The notes under the pieces are model-generated. The model searched no databases. It was given only the letters and a program-made list of their open reading frames with translations, and was not told the DNA's origin. Positions 26,194 to 33,867 of a DNA stretch of 41,458 nt are shown in pieces. Numbering within the stretch: position 1 is the first letter of the stretch; each line of letters opens with the position of its first letter. The position numbers were made by a program, and so were the translations under genes. Source of the DNA: a virus; the IMG/VR virus record IMGVR_UViG_3300027898_000004, positions 1-41,458 of that record; one strand, 5' to 3'.

Positions 26194-27072
26194 TTATGCT
26201 CCTTCAGGGTATGCAAACTGGTGCAGACGCGCCATTTCCTTCACGGCATCCGCTTCTTTGTTCAGGTATCGGGTGACAAAAGTCTTGTCGTTCATTTTCG
26301 CTTTAATCTGGTCTTTGGCTTGACCCGGTGTCAATGCGGCTTCTCCGCCGCCTTTACCCGAGACAAAATCAGACTCCATCGATTTGCTGCCAATTTTCTG
26401 CAGCAGTTCCATTGTGGCTTTGTGCCCAAGGGTTGCAGAAAGCGCATCGACGGTTGGCGCATCCAACCCCAAACCGCGCATCGCAGCCTGGGCGTGTGCC
26501 AAGTTTTGTGTGAACGCGGCACCCCATTCGTTTTTCAATGCAAGTTGGTCAGCTTCAAAAGCCTGTTGCTTTTGCGCTGTCAGCCCTGTTTGCATTGTCG
26601 CCATTTGCTCGTTGTTCCACTTCGCCAGCGCTTCACCTTGCGTTTGTGTCAGGCCGAGTTCATGAAACTTCGCTGCAGCTGCGGTAGCAAAATCTTTATT
26701 GCCACCTTCGGGGATGTCCAGCTTGTAGCCAGTTGCATCGACGGGCCTGCCGAGCCGGTTGTAAAACGCATCGCGCTCGGCCTGTGTTGATTCTGCTTTC
26801 GGCAAGATAACGGCGTTACCTGCCTTATCCGCACCGAGCAATTTTTCTAAATTCTGGTACGACTGAACAGCATCAGCGCCGGTTTTCCAACCTTTATTTT
26901 GCACATAGCCAGTCGTCAATTCATCGGCTTGACCAAGCCATGATGCATCGGCCGCACTCGCAGCGGGCGCACTGGCTGGCGGGCTCGCCACTTGTGATCC
27001 GGCGGCAACGGTTTGAACAGATTCGGTTCCGCTTAACGCGGCGCTTGTACTTGCAGGGGCGGCATTACTCAT
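26194..27072 (-). CDS. Scaffolding protein
   Basis: A 292-aa protein with a low-complexity Ala/Ser/Pro-rich N-terminus (about 1-45), a helical, charged, Gln/Ala-rich body (LGLTQTQGEALAKWNNEQMATMQTGLTAQKQQAFEADQLALKNEWG) and a basic C-terminal region. These are general traits of scaffolds that guide procapsid assembly and then leave. The sequence GDKAGNAVILPKAES...AFYNRLGRPVDATGYKLDIPEG resembles known phage scaffold proteins. It lies directly upstream of the capsid group. Confidence 0.82.
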   Translation of the reverse strand: MSNAAPASTSAALSGTESVQTVAAGSQVASPPASAPAASAADASWLGQADELTTGYVQNKGWKTGADAVQSYQNLEKLLGADKAGNAVILPKAESTQAERDAFYNRLGRPVDATGYKLDIPEGGNKDFATAAAAKFHELGLTQTQGEALAKWNNEQMATMQTGLTAQKQQAFEADQLALKNEWGAAFTQNLAHAQAAMRGLGLDAPTVDALSATLGHKATMELLQKIGSKSMESDFVSGKGGGEAALTPGQAKDQIKAKMNDKTFVTRYLNKEADAVKEMARLHQFAYPEGA

Positions 27073-27358
27073 CGCTTATCCTTTGTTGTGGTTGGGGATT
27101 GGCACCGAAAATTTGCCATAGCTCGTCATCGGTAAGTTGGAGATGCTGTTGTATCCGTAAAAACACTTCGCGCCTGCCTTCAAGCAAAGCATGAATTCTT
27201 GGATCTGGGTGAAAGGCGGGCTCCCTGGCACGGCAAAACTTCGCCAAGTCCGCCAACACTTCCTGCCCTAATGGGCTATTGAAAGTTTTGACGAAAGCAT
27301 ATCTGCGCCGGCTGACAAAATTTCTGGCTGTGTCGATTAGGCCAAGTTTGATCATCAT
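27065..27358 (-). CDS. Bbp19-like protein
   Basis: A 97-aa protein (YAFVKTFNSPLGQEVLADLAKFCRAREPAFHPDPRIHALLEGRREVFLRIQQHLQLTDDELWQIFG). It matches the Bbp19-like family named from Bordetella phage BPP-1: F.tp.G..VL.DLa.FCr, DPR, EGRR.V..RI...L.l. Its function is unknown. Its position between portal and scaffold is the usual one. It overlaps both neighbours by a few bases. Confidence 0.8.
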   Translation of the reverse strand: MMIKLGLIDTARNFVSRRRYAFVKTFNSPLGQEVLADLAKFCRAREPAFHPDPRIHALLEGRREVFLRIQQHLQLTDDELWQIFGANPQPQQRISDE

Positions 27359-29037
27359 GCGCCCCCACTTGGTTGACCGGCGTTCGGCATAATCCCTTGC
27401 GGTGCAACGGCTTTGGCCATCTGCGCCATACCCGGCAATGCGTCAGAGATTTGCTGCGCCTGCTTATCCTGCTGGCGCTGCTGACGAATCGCGGCGACGG
27501 CTGCAGGATCTTTGATGTATCGATACGGCATGTTGTTGATGTCGGCCAAGTCAGGGATGATGGTGTCAACATCGAACCAATCCAACACACTCGGATCTTG
27601 CGTCTGGGCGGCAATCTCTGCTGCCCACTGGAATGTGCGCATGGCCCCGGCTGCCGTATCACTGCGCATCGCCCGATTCAACGGCGCATCGTACTCAACC
27701 TTATATTCCGCTTTGGCTTCTATCAACACTTGCGGCGGCTTCGGTATCAACCCTTGGAACATCAGCAAATCGAACTCACGCTGGATCTGGGGTCCGAGAG
27801 ATTCAGACTGGAAGCGCCCCATCGTTGGCGACAGCAACGCGCCTTTTTCTCTGGCGCGTTCCAACACTTCAGTCGCCGTCATTTGTGGCGTATCGACGAG
27901 GATTTGGAACAGCGTAACAAGGAAAGCATCATTGATCGCTGAGCGTTCATCGTCCATCAACTCTTTGCCGATCGCTATGTTTCCGGTAGGCAGGGCATGA
28001 ACCAATGGCCGGCCTTCGGAAGATACCGCGCCATAGTTGATGTCGCCGGGCTTGATGCTAAAGCCATTGATCACACCGTCGTCGTGGGCAAGTAAGACTG
28101 GATCGACAATCCGATGGCCTTGCTTGATGATGGTTTTCTTTTCTTCGTTCAGCACTTGAATGGACGGCAGCACATTCATCGCAGGGCTGCGGCCATATAT
28201 CTCGCCAGGGGCAGTGATGTACCGGCTGGTGGCGTAAGGGAAACAACGATAGCCACCTTCGTGCAAAATCTTTTTCTGGTCTTTCAAGACGTAATGGCTC
28301 GAGAACCGTTTGCCCTTTACATCGATGCGATGCGGCTCATATTGCGTGTTAGGTTTTACAACATGCAACACAAAATATTCTTCTTCGGGTTTGTCTTTCA
28401 ACCGACTTTGCAAGCCATCTGGCAAAACATCCGCCCCCCATTTTTGCGCAATCTGGCGCAGGGACATTTTGAACCGGCGGAACACTTTGTCGATCTGCCC
28501 TTGGTGATTTGTCGCAAAGAACAATTCGCCAAGATGGATATGCCGATATCGCAAACCCTTCATGCCGGGCTGTGTTGGATCGTTGAACTCATCGATGAAC
28601 AGGCCGCTTGAGCCAAACGCACCAAGGCTGATATAGCCGTCGTGCTGGTTGCTCTGGAAAGCTGAATTCGGGGAATAGCGATAGTGAAACAGTGCATCGT
28701 TGACAATGTCAAACCACATCTGCACTTCGCGGATTTTCATCAGGTTTGGATCGGTTGCCCGCAGCCGGTGCCACTTTGAACTGGCCGGTGTCAGCATGGA
28801 CTCCATCGCTGCACCAAATTTCCAGAGCGCGGCGTTCGCTGTGACATCGTATTGTTCGAGGTTGCGCTTTTGCCCGGGCACTGTGTTGCCTTGGCTGTAA
28901 AAGCTGGTCGAATAGTAGGGCAAGACTTTCTGCGCCACATCTTCCCAATAGCGCTCAAAGATTGTGCGCTTACCGGATACTTCGTCAAACTCTCTGCAGA
29001 GTTCATGGGCGAGTTCGTCAGGTACGCTGGTGTCCAT
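27355..29037 (-). CDS. Portal protein (T7 gp8-like head-tail connector)
   Basis: A 560-aa protein. ERYWEDVAQKVLPYYSTSFY, NAALWKFGAAMESMLTPASSKWHRL, GSSGLFIDE and PYATSRYITAPGEIYGRSPAMNVLPSIQVLNEEKKTIIKQGHRIVDP are characteristic of the podovirus head-tail connector family. It forms the dodecameric DNA gateway and docks terminase. Its start overlaps the stop of the proline-rich small gene (TGATG). Confidence 0.93.
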   Translation of the reverse strand: MDTSVPDELAHELCREFDEVSGKRTIFERYWEDVAQKVLPYYSTSFYSQGNTVPGQKRNLEQYDVTANAALWKFGAAMESMLTPASSKWHRLRATDPNLMKIREVQMWFDIVNDALFHYRYSPNSAFQSNQHDGYISLGAFGSSGLFIDEFNDPTQPGMKGLRYRHIHLGELFFATNHQGQIDKVFRRFKMSLRQIAQKWGADVLPDGLQSRLKDKPEEEYFVLHVVKPNTQYEPHRIDVKGKRFSSHYVLKDQKKILHEGGYRCFPYATSRYITAPGEIYGRSPAMNVLPSIQVLNEEKKTIIKQGHRIVDPVLLAHDDGVINGFSIKPGDINYGAVSSEGRPLVHALPTGNIAIGKELMDDERSAINDAFLVTLFQILVDTPQMTATEVLERAREKGALLSPTMGRFQSESLGPQIQREFDLLMFQGLIPKPPQVLIEAKAEYKVEYDAPLNRAMRSDTAAGAMRTFQWAAEIAAQTQDPSVLDWFDVDTIIPDLADINNMPYRYIKDPAAVAAIRQQRQQDKQAQQISDALPGMAQMAKAVAPQGIMPNAGQPSGGA

Positions 29038-29252
29038 CAGGAACCCAATAACGTTTTGGAGGTTGTGCCGAGACTGTCAAGTCCTGCGCCACCGGTCAGG
29101 ATCGTTGAAGTCAGCCCACCTTGCGCAGCGCGGGCTTGCTGCAGCGCGGCTGCATCTTGCACGGCACCGACACTCTGCTGGCTGGAATTAGGCGGCGGAG
29201 GGGGCGGCGTTGGCGCTGGTGGGGACTTCGGTGAGTGGAATAACGCAGCCAT
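29037..29252 (-). CDS. Small proline-rich protein
   Basis: A 71-aa protein with a Pro-rich N-terminus (HSPKSPPAPTPPPPPPNSS) and an Ala/Gln/Gly-rich remainder. Translation is coupled to the portal start. Short proteins of this composition are common between terL and portal in podoviruses, but no function is assigned. Confidence 0.65.
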   Translation of the reverse strand: MAALFHSPKSPPAPTPPPPPPNSSQQSVGAVQDAAALQQARAAQGGLTSTILTGGAGLDSLGTTSKTLLGS

Positions 29253-29302
29253 GTCGATCCTTTATGTCGGTGCGAAATACGAGATGTGGTGAGAATATCA
29301 CA

Positions 29303-30856
29303 TCACGACAACAAAGAATAGTCCCGACCAGTTGCAGCCTGAACTCTCCGGTTGAACTGCTGGCTGTGCCTATCGTCTTTTCGGGCAACAGGTTGTGCAA
29401 ACGTCATGATTAACGCTTCGGCAACGTCAGGGGAAGCCAGTCCGCGTTTCTTCATTTCGTCTTTTGACTCCAATTTGAGCTTATTCGTAACAGGGTGATA
29501 GCTGTACTGCGGCCCAACAAAGTCTTGCTGCAGTATGTCATTCACAGGGACTGTGCCAATCTCCAACCATTCTTTCGCCAAGCCCCACATTTCAGCGCGT
29601 TTGTTTGCGTACTTTTCGCCATCGAGCGGGCTGCCACCTGCCTGCACCTCAATGACCCTGTAGCCCCATGCTTTCAAGTTGTCCACCACGCCACCACCAA
29701 CGCCATTGCCATCGACGAAGATGCCGTCCGCTTTGTACTTGCCGGCCGCATCAGCGACGTGTCCTGCCAACGCCACAGTATCGATGCCGGTGTAAATCTG
29801 CCAAGGGATTGAAACTGCATCGCGGCCACGGCGGAAAGCGATAACCGACTTGTCCTCACCGAACCGTGCCACATCAACCCCGATCAGCAGCGGTGCGCCG
29901 TGGTCAGGTATGACGGGACGCGACTGTGCGTTTTGTACAACATCAGTCCGGATAAACTGATTTGTCGTTGAATTCGGGAACTGACCATAGACTTCGATCT
30001 TCGCTTCATCAGAGTTTTCGCCATGCGCCGCGATGATCGCATCATAGGTGTCCCGAGGAATTCCTTCCACTGTGCGGGCATCTATGTTACGAGTCCGCCA
30101 GAAGTTGCGTTGTTTGTTGAAGCATTCAAAGAACGCGCCAGAGTTTGACCGAGGATTACTGAACGCCAACCAGTACCGGTCAATCGTTTTCTCGGTGAAT
30201 ACACCCTGCGCCACGGTCCAGATCGGGGAGGGGATACCGCTGGCTTCGTCGAACAGATACATCTCGCCATGAACATTGTGGGCACCGGCAAACGCATCTG
30301 GGCTTTCTTCTGACCAGAGCTGTGCGTTGATGTACCAGTAGCGCGGATCGATCTTTCTGTCACGTTGCACGGCTTCTGCAAACCACTTGGCCGGAACAAT
30401 CGATGTGGCGTTCACGTCGAACCAATGACTATTGATCGACATGTTCACCCACTTTGCAATCTCAGGAAACGTTTTCGTTTTCAGTTGGGGCTCGCCATTC
30501 GCCGCCACCCATACTGACGAACCAAGTCTCGTACTGACAAGCCAATGCGCCAGCCAGGAAAACAGCGCTGACTTGCCGATACCGCGGCCGCTGGCAATCG
30601 CTTCCCGAAACATCTCTGGCAGTATCTTATCGACTTCAACGGATCGATTCGCTTTCAAGATGTATTCGGCGATTTCCTTCATCACGTCATCTTGCCACTG
30701 GCGGGGTGCCTGCTGATCTGCGAGTGGGGTGTTCTCTTGGCCCCAAGGATAAGCGAGTCGGACAAAATTTCTCGGGTCATTGGCGACAAGCGGATCCCAA
30801 AGTTCGACCATCAGCTTCTGTTCGTCTTCTGCGGAGTAGAGGGGCTGCGATGCCAT
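29303..30856 (-). CDS. terL: Terminase large subunit
   Basis: A 517-aa packaging motor. The ATPase domain has Walker A at residues 89-97 (SGRGIGKSA), WVAANGEPQLKTKTFPE, and Walker B MYLFDEASG. The RNase H-like nuclease domain has GVDVARFGEDKS (D328), DGIFVDGNGVGGGVVDNL and SPDVAEALIMTFA. It cuts concatemers and packages them through the portal. The leader just upstream is a pure A/T run (30869-30898). Confidence 0.95.
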   Translation of the reverse strand: MASQPLYSAEDEQKLMVELWDPLVANDPRNFVRLAYPWGQENTPLADQQAPRQWQDDVMKEIAEYILKANRSVEVDKILPEMFREAIASGRGIGKSALFSWLAHWLVSTRLGSSVWVAANGEPQLKTKTFPEIAKWVNMSINSHWFDVNATSIVPAKWFAEAVQRDRKIDPRYWYINAQLWSEESPDAFAGAHNVHGEMYLFDEASGIPSPIWTVAQGVFTEKTIDRYWLAFSNPRSNSGAFFECFNKQRNFWRTRNIDARTVEGIPRDTYDAIIAAHGENSDEAKIEVYGQFPNSTTNQFIRTDVVQNAQSRPVIPDHGAPLLIGVDVARFGEDKSVIAFRRGRDAVSIPWQIYTGIDTVALAGHVADAAGKYKADGIFVDGNGVGGGVVDNLKAWGYRVIEVQAGGSPLDGEKYANKRAEMWGLAKEWLEIGTVPVNDILQQDFVGPQYSYHPVTNKLKLESKDEMKKRGLASPDVAEALIMTFAQPVARKDDRHSQQFNRRVQAATGRDYSLLS

Positions 30857-30997
30857 GTTACGTGTCCTTAAAAAATTTTTATTTTAAAAAATTAAAAATG
30901 TGGCTGTAGCATGACCCCGGTGAAACGTAGCGGCCAAATCGCCGGGGGTGCCGGGTCGAATTCCAAAATGCGCAGCCGGGAAAGGGGACCCATTTTT
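30857..30997. other. terS-terL gap with pure A/T run
   Basis: A 141-bp non-coding gap. Positions 30869-30898 are A/T only, with self-complementary AAAAATTTTT. The terS side is by contrast G/C-rich (CGCCGGGGGTGCCGGG near 30940-30955). Packaging recognition sites often lie in or beside terS, so this is a candidate, without direct proof. Confidence 0.35.
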
Positions 30998-31504
30998 TCA
31001 GCTGAAAATATCCGGAATCGCTGCCGGAATTGATTCACAGTCAACGGATGCATCAGGCGCAAAGCCAATAGAATCAACAGGTTGCGCGTTTTCTATAACT
31101 AATGATTCGCTTACTGGTCGCAATAATCGGCTTTTCGCCTGGTTCAATGCCAGATCAATCGATACGGTTTGACTCACATTCAAATCAATGCGTTCACCAT
31201 ATCGTTTGTTATTTCGTTTTGATGCGAGCCATTGTCTAACTGTTGCCTGGTTGCGCGCTTTCGCCGGATCAACATCAGAATCAACGCATTCAAGCGCCTC
31301 ATCGGCTAAAACATCGGCGGATAATTCCATCGCGTTTGCGTAAGCAACAGCCAGCTTTCGCTCACTTTGAATAGCGGAATGAAACAAAGATATTGTCAAA
31401 CCTTCATTTTTTATCGCTGTTTTGAGATATTCACCGTTAACTATTCGATCAATAACGTCATAACATTTCGTGATAACTGCTGGATCGCTGCCGAGTAATC
31501 GCAT
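30998..31504 (-). CDS. terS: Terminase small subunit
   Basis: A 168-aa DNA-recognition subunit of packaging. It has an N-terminal helix-turn-helix-like region (YDVIDRIVNGEYLKTAIKNEGLTISLFHSAIQSERKLAVAYANAMEL), then DEALECVDSDVDPAKARNQATVRQWLASKRNNKRYGERIDLNV, typical of phage terminase small subunits. It is the first gene of the late operon; AAAGGTGG precedes ATG 31504. Confidence 0.88.
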   Translation of the reverse strand: MRLLGSDPAVITKCYDVIDRIVNGEYLKTAIKNEGLTISLFHSAIQSERKLAVAYANAMELSADVLADEALECVDSDVDPAKARNQATVRQWLASKRNNKRYGERIDLNVSQTVSIDLALNQAKSRLLRPVSESLVIENAQPVDSIGFAPDASVDCESIPAAIPDIFS

Positions 31505-31530
31505 AAACCACCTTTAAATTCATGTTGCAG

Positions 31531-31543
31531 ATTTGCAGCAAAT
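31531..31543. repeat. Palindrome in terS leader
   Basis: ATTTGCAGCAAAT is a perfect 13-bp odd-centred palindrome lying between the candidate late -10 and the terS ribosome site. A further TTGCAG occurs just beside it. It may be an operator or an mRNA hairpin. Confidence 0.4.
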
Positions 31544-31550
31544 ATACCAC
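31541..31550 (-). promoter_or_regulatory. Candidate late promoter for terS operon (extended -10)
   Basis: On the minus strand GTGGTATATT gives an extended -10 (TGGTATATT) about 37 nt before the terS ATG. No good -35 lies at 17 bp. A late promoter needing an activator or antiterminator would look like this. No other promoter is evident upstream of the 24-kb late operon. Confidence 0.4.
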
Positions 31551-31585
31551 AAAATTAGAGGGTTTATTCTAATCGACATAAACGT

Positions 31586-31604
31586 TGTAACGATTATCGT
31601 AACA
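31586..31604. promoter_or_regulatory. 19-bp operator, ardC-operon promoter (site 1, best match)
   Basis: TGTAACGATTATCGTAACA matches all 16 fixed positions of TGTNACGATNATCGTNACA. It ends 6 bp before a perfect -10. A protein bound here would block RNA polymerase at the -35 region. Confidence 0.85.
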
Positions 31605-31610
31605 TGGTTC

Positions 31611-31616
31611 TATAAT
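31611..31616 (+). promoter_or_regulatory. -10 box of ardC-operon promoter
   Basis: TATAAT is a perfect consensus -10. The -35 region at 17-bp spacing (TAACGA) is poor and lies inside the operator. Confidence 0.65.
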
Positions 31617-31669
31617 CCAACCCTCGACAGCCAATAACGGCCCGATAAATCACTCAAGGGAAAATCAAA

Positions 31670-31774
31670 ATGAACTCAATTTATACATCAAGCCGCTCAG
31701 TAATTACCGACGATGCAAAGCGCCTGGAATTAATCAAACAGCGGATTGCATCGCTTTTGGCTCAGTCGAAATAA
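31670..31774 (+). CDS. Very small leader protein of ardC operon
   Basis: A 34-aa ORF (MNSIYTSSRSVITDDAKRL...) beginning after CAAGGGAAAATCAAA. The same CACTC(A/G)AGGGAAAATCA-type leader precedes ardC (31823-31838), so the ribosome site appears duplicated. The product is charged and helical. It is not recognised and may be a real small protein or a leader peptide. Confidence 0.5.
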   Translation: MNSIYTSSRSVITDDAKRLELIKQRIASLLAQSK

Positions 31775-31838
31775 TCACGTCTATTGCATTGCTTTAATCA
31801 CATCACATCAATTTAATCTAATCACTCGAGGGAAAATC

Positions 31839-32684
31839 ATGGCTGATTTATATCAGGAAGTAACAAACAAAATCATTGAACAGATGGAAAACTGCAAAGG
31901 CAACTGGGTTATGCCGTGGAAAACATCCGGATCGATGCCACACAATGCCATCACTAAAAAACCATATCGCGGCATCAATCTGTTTTTGCTTTTCGCACCG
32001 GGCGAAGGCAACGGATGGCTGACATTCAAACAAGTTCAGGAAGTGGGCGCAAATATCCGCAAAGGTGAGCACGGCCAGAAAATTGTTTTCTTTTCTCAAT
32101 TTGCCATCACTGACAAAGACACCGGAAAAGAAAAAGCTATCCCCCTGCTGAAGCAATACACAGTTTTTCACACTTCGCAAATCGACAATCTGCCGGAAAA
32201 ATACCTTGATCAGCCATCAAAACCATTGACTGAATTTCAACGCATTGAACATGCGGATGCTTTAATCAATCAGGCCCGTGTTTTTTATGGTTCAGATAAA
32301 GCATTTTACAGACCAGCAACAGATTCTATTCATCTGCCCAGCGTGAATCAGTTCAACACCATTGACGATTTTTATTCAACCGCTTTGCATGAGTTAACCC
32401 ATTGGACCGGATCGGAAAAACGATGCAACCGCGAATTTGGAAAACGTTTTGGTGATTCAGCCTATGCCAGGGAAGAACTGGTGGCAGAGATGGGAAGCGC
32501 TTTTTTGATGGCATCAATTGGTTTCAATGGCAAAAATCAACATGCTGAATATTTGGCTAGTTGGATCAGCGTATTAAAAGCGGACAAGAAAGCCATTTTT
32601 GTGGCAGCCAGCGCAGCACAAAAAGCAACGGATTTTATTTTGACACCGGCAACTGTCGAATCTGAAGAACTGATCGCAGCGTGA
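31839..32684 (+). CDS. ArdC-like antirestriction protein
   Basis: A 281-aa protein with two domains. The N-terminal ssDNA-binding domain (DUF1738) shows GNWVMPWKTSG, PHNAITKKPYRGINLFLL, WLTFKQVQEVGANIRKGEHGQKIVFF. The C-terminal zincin-like domain has H184-E-L-T-H188-W-T-G and a downstream glutamate in AREELVAEMGSAFL. ArdC-type proteins protect incoming DNA from restriction. ATG 31839 follows GAGGGAAAATC. The gene is first or second in a short repressor-controlled operon, suggesting expression soon after entry. Confidence 0.9.
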   Translation: MADLYQEVTNKIIEQMENCKGNWVMPWKTSGSMPHNAITKKPYRGINLFLLFAPGEGNGWLTFKQVQEVGANIRKGEHGQKIVFFSQFAITDKDTGKEKAIPLLKQYTVFHTSQIDNLPEKYLDQPSKPLTEFQRIEHADALINQARVFYGSDKAFYRPATDSIHLPSVNQFNTIDDFYSTALHELTHWTGSEKRCNREFGKRFGDSAYAREELVAEMGSAFLMASIGFNGKNQHAEYLASWISVLKADKKAIFVAASAAQKATDFILTPATVESEELIAA

Positions 32685-32695
32685 AATAGCCAGGT

Positions 32696-32722
32696 AAAGC
32701 GGATTGTTGATCAGTCCGCTTT
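32696..32722 (+). terminator. Hairpin after ardC
   Basis: An 8-bp perfect stem, AAAGCGGA / TCCGCTTT, with an 11-nt loop. It is followed by GCCGGGTAATTTT, so the T tract is displaced. It may attenuate read-through to the next genes or protect the ardC mRNA end. Confidence 0.5.
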
Positions 32723-32761
32723 GCCGGGTAATTTTGCCCGATTTGATCCAAAGGTGAAAAC

Positions 32762-33076
32762 ATGAAAACGCATATCCGCACTATTTCAGATTCAATTCTG
32801 TTGAAAGCCAGTTACGAAAATGGTGTAAAAGTCCCGGCATTCATCAAGCCAGGGGAAACAGCCAAAAAAGCTATTCAACGCTTAATGGCCAATCGTCAAC
32901 GGGAAATTAAAACATGCCAGCGCAACTTTCCACGCTGGCAACCGAAGATGTCTATTGCGGATTATGTCGCACAGTTTGAATCAATGAATGCCTTACATCG
33001 ATCCAGCACAGTCCATTTAGAAGATGTGTTTATGACGATGCCTGAAGGCGATGAATGCATCGTCGAATCAATTTAA
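32762..33076 (+). CDS. Hypothetical protein
   Basis: A 104-aa protein (MKTHIRTISDSILLKASYENGVKVPAFIKPGETAKKAIQRLMANRQREIKTCQRNFPRWQPKMSIADYVAQFESMN...). AAAGGTGAAAAC precedes the ATG. It is basic in the middle and acidic at the C-terminus. It is not recognised. Being in the ardC operon it may be an accessory or anti-defence factor, which is inference. Confidence 0.7.
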   Translation: MKTHIRTISDSILLKASYENGVKVPAFIKPGETAKKAIQRLMANRQREIKTCQRNFPRWQPKMSIADYVAQFESMNALHRSSTVHLEDVFMTMPEGDECIVESI

Positions 33077-33082
33077 CCATAG

Positions 33083-33112
33083 TGATGCGATTTTAATATC
33101 ACATCATTTTTT
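33083..33112 (+). terminator. Rho-independent terminator-like hairpin
   Basis: TGATG-C-GAT-TTTAAT-ATC-A-CATCA is an imperfect 8-pair stem directly followed by TTTTTT. It lies 7 bp after the 104-aa gene. Confidence 0.6.
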
Positions 33113-33133
33113 CAACATCACAGGGGAAATACC

Positions 33134-33319
33134 ATGCAGATCGAAATAGAAGAAACCCTATTCAAAGACCTGATAGACTGGTCACTTGAATTTGCAGCGG
33201 ATTTAGAACAGGACATTTTGACCGATGGATCGGACTATTGGACGGCTGAAGAAAAGGTCGCACTGTTAAACCGCATCGCTAAGTTGAAAGAATTTGCCGA
33301 ACGCTCTGGTACGATCTGA
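33134..33319 (+). CDS. Small acidic hypothetical protein
   Basis: A 61-aa acidic protein (MQIEIEETLFKDLIDWSLEFAADLEQDILTDGSDYWTAEEKVALLNRIAKLKEFAERSGTI). CAGGGGAAATACC precedes the ATG. It is strongly negatively charged and helical. Small acidic phage proteins are often DNA mimics or inhibitors, but nothing specific is recognised. Confidence 0.7.
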   Translation: MQIEIEETLFKDLIDWSLEFAADLEQDILTDGSDYWTAEEKVALLNRIAKLKEFAERSGTI

Positions 33320-33342
33320 TCAGCCAGGGCGAACCGAGTCAA

Positions 33343-33365
33343 GCCGGGACTGCGCCCGGCATTTT
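33343..33365 (+). terminator. GC-rich hairpin after the 61-aa gene
   Basis: Stem GCCGGG / CCCGGC with loop ACTGCG, then ATTTTC. It would end the ardC operon transcript before the AT-rich block. Confidence 0.55.
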
Positions 33366-33486
33366 CGCATCCAGCGCCAAACCGGCTCACCAGTAATCGC
33401 TAGGCGCGGAGTTCAATCGCCTTTCACCCCGAATCAGTTTTCCTCCCGATCCGATTCAATCACAAAACCACCCCGCGCCAGATCAC

Positions 33487-33867
33487 ATTCTAAACATTCT
33501 ATGTTTCTTTTAATTAATAGAATACGTAACCCTTTGATTTTATTACCCTATTCTATATATTCTATATATTCTATTTATTTAAGTATTAGTAGTTAATATA
33601 TAGGGGTATAGGTTGCCGTACAGCCCTTGGCGGGTCAGTAATATCCCACACCACAAAATCTCCCGGCGGATTTGGAAAAAAAACGTAGAATTTGTAGAAT
33701 ATTAGAATATCACTTATAAATCAGTGACTTACAGCACAAAAAACATTCTAAAATATTCTAACATTCTAAGAATATGCGGTTTCGTCATTCCATAAAACGC
33801 AAAAAAGCCAAAAATCTCTCAACTTTTGGCTCTAATTTGACGCTTAATTTTATTCTAAAACATTCTA
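33487..33867. repeat. Cluster of 14 ATTCTA/TAGAAT hexamers
   Basis: ATTCTA starts at 33487, 33496, 33550, 33559, 33568, 33745, 33755, 33763, 33852 and 33862. TAGAAT starts at 33518, 33686, 33695 and 33703. Spacing is often 8-10 bp, and 33550-33576 is a tandem ATTCTATAT x3. Less than one copy is expected by chance in this length even allowing for A/T richness. Confidence 0.85.
33801..33831 (-). terminator. Rho-independent terminator of the repressor gene
   Basis: On the minus strand AGCCAAAA, a 10-nt loop, TTTTGGCT, then TTTTT. An 8-bp perfect stem with T run, 37 bp after the repressor stop. Confidence 0.8.

Larger units (their letters stand above)
33320..33867. other. Gene-free AT-rich block with ATTCTA repeats
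   Basis: This 548-bp stretch has no convincing gene. The first ~60 bp hold a GC-rich hairpin. From 33487 it becomes very A/T-rich, with 14 copies of ATTCTA or its complement TAGAAT, and it ends with the repressor terminator and the repressor stop. A 303-bp ORF crossing the start (33294-33596) is low-complexity at its end and unlikely to be a gene. Candidate replication origin, centromere or protein-binding array. Confidence 0.6.

Noticed and set aside
33294-33596. 100-aa ORF entering the AT-rich block
   Set aside because: Starts inside the 61-aa gene, has no ribosome site and ends in YSIYSIYSIY from the ATTCTATAT repeats.
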